Positions 49,068-61,015 of a stretch of 64,000 bases of DNA are shown piece after piece; within the stretch, counting starts at the first letter, position 1, and each line of letters begins with the position of its first letter. This DNA is from Begonia masoniana (Eukaryota > Streptophyta > Magnoliopsida > Cucurbitales > Begoniaceae): assembly GCA_022432975.1 (NCBI GenBank), contig CM039502.1:6190375-6254374 (forward strand). The letters are read 5' to 3'. The translations under genes and the position numbers were made by a program. Under the pieces are notes generated by a model, which saw only the letters and a program-made list of their open reading frames with translations, did not search any database and had not been told where the DNA came from.

Positions 49068-49660
49068 CTATCCAACATGACATTTAGAAATTACCTCCAA
49101 AATGAAGTAGTGCAATTGCTCTCTCCAATTCTTCCAAAAGGATTTGTTGCATGAGCAGAAGGGGTAAGAATTGAGTTGTTTCCGGTAAGATCTCATAAAA
49201 GCTATAATTGAGAACATTTGTTCCATAAAACGACAGATTAAATTGTAGTTTAACATATCCACATATTCATATTTTAGTGTCCGTATTATCCTATGCATGA
49301 TTTATTGCAAGTTTTCTACGTAATTGTGAATACTTGGAAATACAACAACTAATAATGCAGGTACTGAGGTGACTTTGTCTACATATGGAATAGTTAGTAA
49401 TTTTCGGAGGAAGAGGAATATGTACACTTCTGTTAATTGGCTCAATACCATCACCAATGCGCAGTAATAATCTTGCAAAGTTAGGGTCAACAGAGCCACG
49501 CATTTTTTGTCGTCAAAGTCAATGTAGTGACATGTGGCCACAAGAATGATCGTGCTAACAAGGATCTATAATAGCATTTTTTGGTTCATTTGGAACAACG
49601 GGTAGAATTCGTCTAAAGTCTTCTCTTAATTCGATAAATCTTACCTCAAAATAGAAGTTC
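49068..49660 (-). pseudogene. Helitron-type helicase fragment
   Basis: Minus-strand frames read, in order, FRRILPVVPNEPKNAIIDPC (49630-49560) and NFARLLLRIGDGIEPINRSV with HIPLPPKI (49485-49400). They match the PIF1-like helicase of plant Helitrons (DFRQVLPVV and LLRIGDG...I-LP blocks). Frames shift several times and no Rep domain or Helitron end is seen, so it is a dead fragment. Confidence 0.6.
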
Positions 49661-52155
49661 ATTTCCACTCACATCTTGCAACATGTTATTAAGCACTTCA
49701 AGTGTTTCTTTTCCGCACAGAAGTTTCGTCTTAAATTATAAGTCTAGTCAAATGCAATAGTTTTTCGAGATTTGAATGACGCTATCATTCTTGATGAAGC
49801 AGTTGTGTGCGCTATAAAGTGCTTTGATCGAGTAATTGCAAGCAAGAAAGGTTTCGCCATTACCTCACATGACCATCACCACAATTTTTAAATCTTCAAA
49901 AGAAGTTGAGCCTGTAATATGGTTCAAAAGTACTTGTAGATAGTAATGTTATCCTTCAACAAGACCCAAATACGACTCTTCTAATGGACTTTACCTTCTT
50001 TTGAGGTTGTGACATTCGATTGCGCTTATTCCACACAGAAGGCTTAAAAATTTCTTATATAACAGAGTTCTTGCAAATAGCTCTATGCAATTGCTTTTAA
50101 AGCACTCGGCTAACATAATTTTTGTAAATAAATCACAGGTTGCCAAATTTAGAATATAAGAAGAATTTACAAAAGTGATAGGTTGTTGATGCTAACATGG
50201 TTCTTTCATCATTGACTCATCCTATTGTTTTAACAATCTCACGACTATTAAATCACATTGCAATCTACATGGCTCCTCAAATAATACTAAACTAAAGTAG
50301 CTCTCCGAATACAAACGCATACCCTCGGGTTGAAATTATTTTGACGGGTCCTAAAATTTTATAATTTATGAATCCTAATTTGAGCTCCAATTACGCAGCA
50401 TAAATGATTTTGAACGATCAAGTTGCATGACTGATACTACTTCATAACTTTTTTACGCAACATCTACATTAGGGTTTGTTCAGTACTCGATGTTTAAGTA
50501 CGTCATTATAACATAACGACTTATTTATTGGTTTTATTTGTTTTCCGAATCCTTATGTTATATTTCAAGGAAGTTTGTTGATTCAGACAAAATCTTTTAT
50601 GATTACTCACGAAACCATATCACAAAACCTACTATAATACAAGTATAAAGTATAATTTGGTTCTTTCATCATTGATAAATAAGGCATGAAGGTTAATTTG
50701 TAACGCAACAATAAGAACCACTTGACATTAATAATACTCTACACAAATTGTAGAAGGGTGAGACAATAATAGAAGTATTAGAAGATAATACATTACCATG
50801 TATCTGAGTAGACAAGCCATGTGTAGATATGCGAACGGGGTCTAGCGTAGCTGCACCATCAACTAAACCTGAATTTTTTGTACTTACAGAACTAACACAT
50901 GCAAGGAATCTCTGAGATAACAAGGATAATGTGATAGTCTAAGTTGAGATTAATCGTAATAATCACAATTTGAATAATAAAATGTAACTAGAAATTGTAT
51001 GAAATATTTTTTCTATTATAACAAAAATTATTTCATTGGAGCATATGTGAAACTTTTATAACAATTGTTGGGGTGATTGGATCACTTTAAAATTTTATAG
51101 TGTTAAAGTAGACACATAAATGACAATAATGACTTTGAATTGAAAGGATTTGAATATATACAGCAAAAGTTATACAAATTTAAAGTTGTTTGAGTTGATT
51201 TTATTCAAAAACTACATTGTTTTAACAAATGACTCTAAATTAGACTTTTGAGTGGGAATTTAGAGAAAGTCAATAGAGATAAAAATGTTTCTAACACTTT
51301 GAAGTATTTGGCCATGCAATAAAAATTAGATTACCAATGAGATGATAACACATGTCACATACAATTATTACTAATTATGTGATTAATGTGTAATTAGAAG
51401 GTAATTAATTTTAACTAAACATGATTAATTAAGTTAGTCTTAATAATTAGCTTAATATTAATCATAATTTGTTTAAGCTAAATATACTTAAATACAATTA
51501 AGTTGGTAAATTGGTGATAAAGTAAATATGCAAGGATATAATAGCCAATTCACATAGATTTTCATAAGCAAAAAGGCAACTCTCTTTGGAACTTATCTCT
51601 AAACCACTACTCAGATGTTAAAACAAGAGAGAAGCTGAGAGATTGCCACCTAAACACGTTCTTGGCTAAAGAGAAAGAGTGAGGGTAGAGAGAAAAGAGA
51701 GAGAATAGAAGGAAAGTGCAAAAATTAAAAGGAATGAGTTGGAATTGACCCTCCTTCAAGAAGAGTTGTTCCTCTCTTTGAAAAGAATCTTTAAAGCTAA
51801 AAATTAAAGGGTGAAAGGTGAAAAATTAGGATATTAAAGAGGAAAGAATCTCTAACCTATGTATTTTTAAACTATATTGATTATTGCATAGTTTAGGTGA
51901 ATAAAGTAATGTTTTGAGACTATACGTAGATATTGCGGAATCGCATGTTGGTAATTCTTGGTGATGATAGTTTGATTTGAGTAAAATGAATGAAAGAATC
52001 ATTAAATTGAGATGCTTGATAGATAAAAGTATTAATGTATAGATTACTTAAACTTTGGTTGTCATAAAAAGAGATGATGAATAAGGTTGAATGATTGGAT
52101 TAGATGATGAAATTCAATGTTGTTATGGGGTAACTTCTAATGACTTATTTTTCAT
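49661..52155. other. Intergenic, AT-rich, no gene seen
   Basis: No long frame and no recognisable element boundary. 51550-51800 is purine-rich (GAGAGAAAAGAGAGAGAATAG). Parts of 49700-50300 may belong to the Helitron relic. Confidence 0.4.
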
Positions 52156-52159
52156 TCAA

Positions 52160-52570
52160 GGTTGAATGACTTGTTTTGTTCAAGTAATTCATCAAATGCA
52201 TTCAACAATTCTTTTCCATCAAGATTTTCATCTAAGTCACTAATAAAGCTGTGTACCTCATTCTCTTTTGCTACGAAGCACATGTTTTTCATTTCTTCTT
52301 CTTCTTCGAATGATGTGTCTTCGTCACTTTCATCTCATCTAGTCTTCATAACTTTCTTTTTGAAGGTCGTCGGTGCTTTCTTTACTTAAGAGCAATTGAC
52401 TTTATAGCGCCCTAGCTGTACACACTCAAACCAAATAGGTTCCTTCTCTTCTGTGACTTTTTTTGCTTGTCATTTTCTTCATCGAAGAAACTTGTTGAAT
52501 CTTCTTGTAATTAAGGCAATTTTCTCATCATCTCTTTATTTTTGGATTCAACTTATTGACTCGTTGAGGC
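52160..52570 (-). pseudogene. Copia Gag fragment with degraded zinc knuckle
   Basis: Minus-strand reading gives a Cys-rich stretch FECVQLGRYKVNCS (a degraded CX2CX4HX4C knuckle), then KKKVMKTR, then an acidic run DESDEDTSFEEEEEMKNMCF and ELLNAFDELLEQ. This order, knuckle-acidic-CFMA-like-coil, is typical of plant Copia Gag. Stops interrupt it. Confidence 0.55.
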
Positions 52571-52927
52571 ATTGAGCTATATGTTTCTTTTTGAAGACCT
52601 TTTTCTCCTTTAGCTCTTCTTTTTTCATTTGCCTTTATTGTGATTTCATGCATCGAGAGGGACCAATAAGCTTCTCCTTCTTGAACTTAAAATAGTACAT
52701 TCAAATAATTACAATAATCATCAAACAATTATGTTTAATTCCTATTAACCCGACACAGATAATGTCTTCTTGAAAGTCAATACATAAATACAATTAATGA
52801 GTAGCAAAAAGAAAAGTTGTTGGCAGCCCTAGTACATAAGGTTGTTTTAGATCTTAGAGATGATTAGGCCAGTAGCATATAAGGTAGCTTTACCTATGTT
52901 CCTTACCGGGATGTACAAAGTATTCTA

Positions 52928-53126
52928 TGTCAAGTTTGCATAAGCATGAACTTCACTGATCACATGTATTGGATTGGCGAGTGTTGGAGCTCATGGAGGA
53001 TTTAAGCATGGTATATGAGCTAGTGAAAATTCATAACTTGCATGATAAAATTCTCAAGAACAAATTGCTGACACTATAAATAACCTCTACAGAGATCACA
53101 ACGAGGATGAGATTACACGGAAGAAG
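52928..53126 (+). repeat. 199-bp segment, source copy of a duplication
   Basis: It starts TGTCAAGTTTGCATAAGC and ends TACACGGAAGAAG, and reappears at 53741-53938 with one base deleted (TTT to TT) and one substitution (AC to AA). It lies just outside the LTR that begins at 53156. Confidence 0.9.
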
Positions 53127-53235
53127 TGGTCGGCGATGGATACCAAGTATCATCCTGTGACGATGTAACGACCCTAATACTGTACCTGTATTTTCCGTAC
53201 TATATATATATATATATTTTTAAACTTAAGCGGAA

Positions 53236-53737
53236 TTGCAATGCAATGCTATGCTATGCAATGCTATGCTATGCAATGCAATGCTATGCTATGCAATGCT
53301 ATGCTATGCAATGCTATGCTATGCAATGCAATGCTATGCTATGCAATGCAATGCTATGCTATGCAATGCAATGCTATGCTATGCAATGCAATGCTATGCT
53401 ATGCAATGCTATGCTATGCAATGCTATGCTATGCAATGCTATGCTATGCAATGCTATGCTATGCAATGCAATGCTATGCTATGCAATGCAATGCTATGCT
53501 ATGCAATGCAATGCTATGCTATGCAATGCTATGCTATGCAATGCTATGCTATGCAATGCTATGCTATGCAATGCTATGCTATGCAATGCAATGCTATGCT
53601 ATGCAATGCTATGCTATGCAATGCTATGCTATGCAATGCTATGCTATGCAATGCTATGCTATGCAATGCTATGCTATGCAATGCAATGCTATGCTATGCA
53701 ATGCTATGCTATGCAATGCTATGCTATGCAATGCTAT
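53236..53737. repeat. Pentamer satellite, block 1
   Basis: About 100 tandem 5-bp units, each AATGC or TATGC, with strict spacing. The order of the two types is irregular, runs such as TATGC-TATGC-AATGC dominating. Open frames in this block are artefacts of the repeat. Confidence 0.97.
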
Positions 53738-53740
53738 CTC

Positions 53741-53938
53741 TGTCAAGTTTGCATAAGCATGAACTTCACTGATCACATGTATTGGATTGGCGAGTGTTGG
53801 AGCTCATGGAGGATTAAGCATGGTATATGAGCTAGTGAAAATTCATAACTTGCATGATAAAATTCTCAAGAACAAATTGCTGACACTATAAATAACCTCT
53901 ACAGAGATCACAAAGAGGATGAGATTACACGGAAGAAG
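53741..53938 (+). repeat. 198-bp captured copy inside the satellite
   Basis: A near-identical copy of 52928-53126, bounded on both sides directly by pentamer satellite. The sequence that follows the source copy (TGGTCGGCGATGG) is absent, so this is not a simple tandem duplication of the whole block. Confidence 0.9.
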
Positions 53939-54437
53939 CAATGCTATGCTATGCAATGCAATGCTATGCTATGCAATGCAATGCTATGCTATGCAATGCA
54001 ATGCTATGCTATGCAATGCTATGCTATGCAATGCAATGCTATGCTATGCAATGCAATGCTATGCTATGCAATGCAATGCTATGCTATGCAATGCAATGCT
54101 ATGCTATGCAATGCAATGCTATGCTATGCAATGCAATGCTATGCTATGCAATGCAATGCTATGCTATGCAATGCTATGCTATGCAATGCAATGCTATGCT
54201 ATGCAATGCAATGCTATGCTATGCAATGCAATGCTATGCTATGCAATGCTATGCTATGCAATGCAATGCTATGCTATGCAATGCTATGCTATGCAATGCT
54301 ATGCTATGCAATGCTATGCTATGCAATGCAATGCTATGCTATGCAATGCAATGCTATGCTATGCAATGCTATGCTATGCAATGCAATGCTATGCTATGCA
54401 ATGCTATGCTATGCAATGCAATGCTATGCTATGCAAT
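53939..54437. repeat. Pentamer satellite, block 2
   Basis: Same AATGC/TATGC alphabet as block 1, about 100 units, with more AATGC-AATGC pairs. A small third block of about 11 units lies at 54841-54896. Confidence 0.97.
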
Positions 54438-55323
54438 CCACTATTCGGCTTAAACGCAATTCAAACTTTTGTAAAAACAAATGGCTGTGGGTATGTTTGA
54501 AAGTGTCTCTTACCTCCTGATTTAAAACGTCCAAGCAGTTTATAAAAAAAAACAGATTTTTCAAACGTTTTAAAACCTCAAAACGTAACCTATCAACTAC
54601 CAGAACCAAGCATCCCAAAATATTCTATACAATCATCAGCTCAAACATCAAATAACCCCAAAATCTATACATACTTCCCCACGGGTCGGTAAGCATCGAC
54701 TGCGCCAACACACTCCCGCAGCATTCCCCGCAACTGCATCATGCCTCTGGAGGAGGGACCTCGTCCTCACCTGCCTCGATGTCTAGGTCACCTCACCATA
54801 CAACCACACTATGAGATAAAAATCTCAGTAAGGCTCGTAAATGCAAATGCTATGCTATGCTATGCAATGCTATGCTATGCAATGCAATGCTATGCACTGT
54901 AGGTGTCACCAAGATCCTATCCCCCTAACCAGAGAGAGCTCATCCAGCGAGCGGACTACTCTTTCCAACTAGAGGAGGGGAGTGCACACTTACAACACGT
55001 ACAGCCGTGCCTGAGCCCCACCTCGCGTGACCTATAAACTGTATGCCTTTTGGCCTGTATGCCTTTCGGCCTGTAACTATATGCCTTACAGCCCAATTTT
55101 ATTCTTTGCATTATCTTTAAATTTCATGCAGAAATTCATTTTCATGCTTTTCTTTAAAACACGTGATGCGTGAACAATTCTATATCATAAAGTAAACAAG
55201 TAATAACATGTATCATCAAGACTGTAAAGCGTAACCTATAAACCACTAAACCTAGCTACCCAAACCAAGCAAAATTAAACAGACGCATCTCCAAAACTCC
55301 TCGATACGACATTCGACGTACGG

Positions 55324-55363
55324 TGTAGGCCAATCGGCCAGAGAAGATCACGAGAACTTACCT
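55324..55363 (-). promoter_or_regulatory. Conserved LTR block with donor-like AGGTAAGT
   Basis: On the minus strand ACGAGGTAAGTTCTCG is followed by GGCCGATTGGCCTACACC. Same layout as 7341-7380 and 57748-57788. Confidence 0.5.
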
Positions 55364-56485
55364 CGTGTCCAAAGCAGCTCAAGCTCCATCCACAAGCGCT
55401 GTTCACCTAAGCAATTTACAAGGATTGACGTTAAAACGAGTTTAAGTAAATAAACGTCCAATTGTCAAAACCTTAACTAAAGGAATTTCCTAACATTCCA
55501 ACTTAACTTATCGAGGCATTTAATCCATTAGTCTACGCTCGATACCCCGAAATCCAATTTTCAAGTTTTCCGAAAACCCGAAATTTACAAATTTAACATT
55601 TCTCCTAAATCGTCCTAACTTCTTCCAATAACGTTTAATACGTGCAATATGTTCGCAAACTATAACAATCTATCAATTTCGAGCCCTAAATCTCGATTTT
55701 TAACAAAACCTAAACGAAACCTAATTGTTTAAAACTCCATAAACATCGAAATAAAAGCTCTAAGATTGTAGGTTCATACCTAGAACGTCGATTGGAGGAG
55801 AAAGCACAAAGAAAACGGAACGATCGGAGGTCGGAACGGAGTCGGATTGGGAGGAGGCGTCGGCGGTCAGAGAGAGAGTTCTTTGGTTTCGTGGGCAACA
55901 GGGAAGACAATGAGAAAATGAAATGAAGAAGAAATGGTTTTGGTTAAATTTATAATATTGAATTGGTAAATTACCAAATTACTCTTTCCTTTGATTTTAT
56001 ATAAGTTTCGTCATTCGTTTCGTTAATCGTCCAACGATTCAGGTTCTCCAAATTTTCTTATTTTACCAATAACTCCAACTTATTATTTGGGCTCTTTTAA
56101 AACTGTCCGTTCGCAAAACAGACCCTGTTTACTATTTTTATCAAAACGTCCTTCATTTTACGAGAAATGAAATTTCTCAGAATATAGCGTTTAGATTCCG
56201 AAAATTCTCATAATTTCCTTAAAATTCCTATTAATCGTTAGGATTTTTAATGACACTTTTTTTTTGTAAAACGGACCTGATTTGACATATTTACCAAAAA
56301 TACCACATATATAATAAAATATTAATATAATATATTAAATCCAAAATCCGTACGAGCCGGGTATTACAGACGACCCCCAACCTGATCGGGGTCGGCAAGC
56401 CTCACTCTGGACATTAGAAACGTGGAGTATTTTTTTTTTTTTAAACTTTTAAAATGGCCAAACATAAAATCAAAGGCACAAAATG

Positions 56486-56745
56486 GAAAACAAAAATGCA
56501 GAAGCTGTGGACAACAGAAGTGCAGGAGCTGTGGATAACAGAAGTGCAAGAGCTGTGGACAACAGAAATGCAGAAGCTGTGAACGACTGTTTTAAAAAGG
56601 CAGAATGGACGACTGTTTTAAAAGCAAAATGGACAACTGTTTCTTTTTTAAGGGCAGAATGGACGACTGTTTTTAAAGGCAGAATGGACAAATATTTTTT
56701 TTAAATGGCAAAATGGACGACTGTTTTAAAGGCAAAATGAACTAC
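56486..56745. repeat. 24-bp and about 26-bp tandem repeats in outer LTR
   Basis: Four units of AACAGAAGTGCAGGAGCTGT plus GGAT-like ends (56486-56585), followed by about six units with GGACGACTGTTTTAAA and GCAAAATGGAC of variable length. Confidence 0.85.
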
Positions 56746-57747
56746 TGTTTTCTTTTTAAAAATTCAACACTTCACTGATCAATCTACTACCACAGCCGAT
56801 CGATCGGCTATCTCTCTGTTTGACAGTTTACATCTCTTGACACAAAAGGCTTCAAACTTCAAAAACTCAATTCAAAACATAAGTTTGGACATATCAGAAA
56901 AAAAAAACATGACAGAAGTTCTAAAATCTAACTGCATGGATAGCTCTAAAACCCAAGACAATCCATGCATAACCTAAAAGAAAAGACTCCAAGCAGTTCC
57001 AGAATGTTTCAAAATATATATTCAACTGTCAGAACAGAGGTTTTAAAACATCAACACAAAGTTTATACATCGTTTTAAAATCCCAAAAGCTATACAGAAC
57101 TTGACATACACCTAAAAAATACACCCCCACAGGTTCAAAATATGTCTGGCTGCCACAACCACCCCATGAGCTCGTCCCGCCAACTGCATTTGCTCGTCGG
57201 CTTGAGGCACAAAGTCCTCATCTGGAGGATCAGTACCTACAACAGGGAGTTCAACTATGAGCCTAGAGCTCAGTAAGAACATACAATGCAGTGATGCATA
57301 TGCTATGTATGAACTTTCGAAATACATGGACATTACAATACATTACGTCAATTGCATATAAGGTATAAGCGGGGCTTATAGAGGAACTGACGCAACAGAA
57401 GTGCACTATCAGACACTGTGCACTATCAGGCACAAAACAGGTATACATTACAGAAATACAGAACATAACAGGATGTCAGTCCTCGTCCCACACTTAATCA
57501 TACATTACATTACATGTTTTATCTTTCTTAACTTCAAACCTCGTGCATAAAACATTTACATGACTTTCAGGAAAATGCGTATGCATGAACATTCATTGTG
57601 CATAGAGTAAAGACAGGACATCAAACACAGAATAAAAGACAGGTTCTCAAGACATTTTTTAAAACACACATATTTAACTTTGTACACCCCATACAACCTA
57701 TCTACCTACCAACAAACTCAACAACGTAAAACCTAGTACCTCCGTAT

Positions 57748-57788
57748 TGTAGGGCCTTAAGGGCCAACTTATACGCATGAACTTACCT
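57748..57788 (-). promoter_or_regulatory. Conserved LTR block with donor-like AGGTAAGT
   Basis: On the minus strand AACAGGTAAGTTCATGCG is followed by GGCCCTTAAGGCCCTACA. The GGCC core matches 10461-10478 exactly over 18 bases. Confidence 0.55.
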
Positions 57789-58339
57789 GTTGTCCGTAGA
57801 GTTGCAGGTCTCGCACGTAAGTCCTCGGCAATACACGAACCTAAATTGTGTATAAACAGACCGTTAACCTTAAGCTTCATTAAAACTAAATAATAACTAA
57901 TCTATATTTGTTAACTAATGAAAAATGGTTACCTTTACTGGAGAAAACAGGGGGAAACAGGAGAGAACTGAGTTTTGGAATTTGTCTAAGTTGTCTGGAA
58001 GAGAGAAAATAGAGAAGAGATTCACGTAGGAGTGAAGAAAGGAAGAGGAAGAGAAAGAGAAAGCTTGTCTTCTTCCACAAGCTTGGACACTTGGCAATCA
58101 TCCATTGGCTTTCTCCCACCAACCTTAATTGGCTTCCTAATTTGCCCCTCATTGGTTTTCCAACTAAATTGTTATTTAGTTCATTGTTATTTAGTTCGTC
58201 GACTCAGTCTCACAAATCTCTCTCTTATTCAATTAGACACATCGACAATGTCCACTAAAACACTAATTGTATTAATATCAAATTAATCTCGTTTAATAAT
58301 TCAGAAAATATTTACATGGCAAAAATGTCGGGTGTTACA

Positions 58340-58420
58340 CATCCCCTCTTTAGTTATTTAGATATGTTTTAATTTCGTGGACAAAATTTCTATGAAGAAG
58401 CATGTAATGCCGCTTACTTT
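58340..58420 (-). other. Gypsy polypurine tract and a possible opposing element end
   Basis: Minus strand AACTAAAGAGGGGATG precedes the LTR start at 58339. On the plus strand, GGACAAAATTTCTATGAAG followed by TGTAATGCCGCTTAC (58415) resembles the end of a second gypsy element pointing the other way (compare 2328-2371). Confidence 0.5.
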
Positions 58421-58945
58421 TACCCATTCGGTTAACAATTGAAAATTAGGTATATTTACCATTAAGTTGATAAATATGCTAAATTAATTAATATCTTTTT
58501 AGAATCAAAGTGATAAATCTGTGTTAATGCAGAGGAAAGAGTAATTAATAAATAATAAAATTAAAAGTGTAGTTTAATTTAGATAAAAATGAGGTAGAAG
58601 TGAAAATAATGTAAATTGGAGTTTTATTATATGATAAAAATGAAAGGGCTGAAAAAAATATTAAAAGGGTTTGTACATCCGACATTTTTCAGTCGTGTAT
58701 TCAAGAGAAAAGAAGAGGGAAGAGGTTCAAGAGTGGGAAGCTAGTTTTTGTGAATTCATCCATCATTTGGAGTTCAAAGTCGTGATAAGAAAATGATGTA
58801 AACGAGAGATTTGTTAAAATCAATTTCTTTTGATAATTAATTTAATCAGGGATTTGATGTATAATTCTTAATAGTACGTGTTATTTCTTAGTTTTCATGC
58901 ATAAATTTATTTATTTTTAGTTAGATGGATGTTTGAAAGGGACTA
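58421..58945. other. Intergenic, no gene seen
   Basis: AT-rich; may be LTR or internal sequence of an element starting near 58410, but no second boundary was found. Confidence 0.35.
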
Positions 58946-58949
58946 GAAT

Positions 58950-59640
58950 TTAAAATATCTGAAAAAACCTATATGACACACTTCTAATTGTGAAAAAAAA
59001 ACTACAAATAACATCTAATTGTAAATAATCATTAAATTGATAAATAGTAATATTATTAGCACTAGCATTATTAAGAATTATGCTAAAAAATTTATCTTTA
59101 ATAGAATATTTTTGCAATATTATCATAATAAATTTATAGATAGTGTTGCCAGAATGAAAACATTCATAATTATGAAATCCTAAAATTCTTTTATTTAATT
59201 GCCAAGATTCATCAATAAAATAATATGTTACAACTATATAACTAATAATATTACGTGCATTCCATAAATCAGAAGTAATGCAAATACACATTGAAGGAAC
59301 ATTTGAAAAAAATATAATTAATTCATTTTTCATATCCATAAATATTTTAAAAATATCATTTCTCAGAGTGCTTCTATGAACACGTTTAAAATAAGAAATA
59401 ACATATTCTTTCATAAATTTTTCAAACACTTTACTATCGATGAATGATAAAGGTAACTCGGATTGTGCTACAAGTTGTGTTATTCTTTCTTTTATTCTAT
59501 TTTGTGAATATGGGAAAATGCCACTACTACTAACATTTAATTAAAATTGTATAGATGATTGTCCGACAGAAAATGTAAGATTTGATTATCTAATTTCATC
59601 TATGTCATTATCATCAATATTATAATTACGATGGTCTATA
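58950..59640 (-). pseudogene. hAT transposase remnant, second copy
   Basis: A 159-aa minus frame (59429-58950) reads FKRVHRSTLRNDIFKIFMDM, then ITSDLWNARNIISYIVVTYY, typical of the hAT core start (SDLW...). Upstream, 59640-59530 matches the N-terminal coding start at 23600-23680 but carries a stop. The C-terminal dimerisation part is missing. Same family as 23593-26480, opposite orientation. Confidence 0.75.
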
Positions 59641-60800
59641 ATAAATAAAACTAAATATAATTAAATTCTTAATAATAAATTGATACCACAAGCAAGCTTG
59701 CTCGACTTGCGAGCTCAGTCCCTGGACTCAGCTCAGGCCACTCATTAAACAACTCTATTAGAACCGAACTAAAGCGGACATATATAAAACTGAGTTCCAC
59801 AGAAGAATTTCAAAATAAATCTAAATGAGCCAAGTACATGTGTATATACTTTGTTGGTTTTCATTCTTTGGTTTTAAATGGGTTTTGAACAACAGATAAT
59901 ATCTCCAAAAAAATAGGAGATTGAATTTCTCCTATGATTATCAATTGACCCAATAGTCATGTTTTTCAATTTCTCCAAAAAAATATCTCATTTATCTCCA
60001 ACATACATGAGCCAATATACAATATCTCCGAAAAACAAGAACTTGATTTCTTTTTTTTTTTAATTTCTAATATACTCTCACTGAAAAGAAATTTTTTTTT
60101 TTATTTTTCAAATTTAGTATTTCAACCATTAATATACAAGTGAAATTTTAGATTATGAATTATTTATTATATTTTTAGATTTTGATTCATGATTTTGACG
60201 TGTCTAGATATAATTATTTTCTCAAATTAATGGATGAGCGGAGTCAAATAAAGAGAGAGCTTGACTAGATGCTAGAGGACAAAGTATATTAGCATTTAGT
60301 TGAAATAGTAGCCGGTGAAGGTGTTGAAAGTAGGGATGGTTGTGGGCCACGGTTCTAGAGTTGGAACCGGATTGCATTTTGTGGTTCGGTTCGATCCGGT
60401 TCTACGTTATAAAATAAAGTATTTTATAAAAAATTATATATATATATATATATATATCTAAAAATAAAATAAAAAGCTTATTGAGCACGTGTGATGCTGT
60501 TGATGCTATGACATCAGCTCCCTATTCAGCAGAAGCTATTTTGAAATTGGATTAAAAGTGCAGATTCAGAGGTCACCGCCTTTGGTGAGACTTTCTACTT
60601 TGTACTCTCTCAGATGAAGATTTGTCAAATTATGAAAACTAGTAATATCTCAAAAAACAGATTTTTATAAACTCCGGCCTCCGGGTTGTTCTGAACTTTT
60701 TTGATTTCAAATATTTTCAATTTAAAATATTTTGAAATTAACAATCTGTGCATTTCGAGTAGTACTAGGAAACCTTGACGTACAAAAAAAGGTGGCATTT
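59641..60800. other. Intergenic, no gene seen
   Basis: Contains a (TA)n run near 60435-60458 and a GGTTCGGTTCGATCCGG patch near 60380. No gene or clear element. Confidence 0.4.
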
Positions 60801-60804
60801 TGAG

Positions 60805-60812
60805 TATAAATA
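60805..60812 (+). promoter_or_regulatory. TATA box of MAP kinase gene
   Basis: TATAAATA lies 211 bp before the ATG, implying a leader of roughly 175 bases that is CT-rich. Confidence 0.65.
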
Positions 60813-61015
60813 GTATCGTGTGGGAGACATTTGAAGAACCACCCCATTCTTCTCAGTTTCTTAACTTTCCATATTGCCACCCACTGCAACTGCGCTTCGC
60901 TCGTACGTCGGCACTCGAAAAGAATCAACCCAACTCCCTTCTGCTCTACTTTTAACTGTCTCATCCCCGCTTCCGATCGTATAGAGGGCATTCGAGGAAT
61001 ATTTAGCCTGAAAAT

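Larger units (their letters stand above)
53164..56368 (-). mobile_element. Nested 3.2-kb solo LTR, TSD GACGA
   Basis: Ends TGTAACGACCC and GGGTATTACA, flanked by GACGA at 53159-53163 and 56369-56373, only eight bases inside the outer LTR's end. It belongs to the same family by its ends, by GGCCGATTGGCC near 55328-55339 and by AGGTAAGT at 55356-55363 (minus). TATAAATT is read on the minus strand near 55955. It carries two long pentamer satellites and a captured 198-bp segment. No coding region. Confidence 0.8.
53156..58339 (-). mobile_element. Gypsy-type LTR, interrupted by a nested solo LTR
   Basis: On the minus strand it starts TGTAACACCCGACATTTTTG at 58339, right after a polypurine tract (58340-58359), and ends GGGG-GTCGTCACA at 53156. 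Removing the inner LTR leaves about 1.97 kb. The rejoined end TGTGACGACCCCCAACC mirrors the end of the LTR at 11927. It holds an AGGTAAGT donor-like site (57781-57788), GGCCCTTAAGGCC (57753-57765) and its own 24-26-bp tandem repeats. Confidence 0.7.

Noticed and set aside
53126..54520. Cys/Met/Ala-rich frames (CYAMQ repeats)
   Set aside because: They are artefacts of the pentamer satellite.
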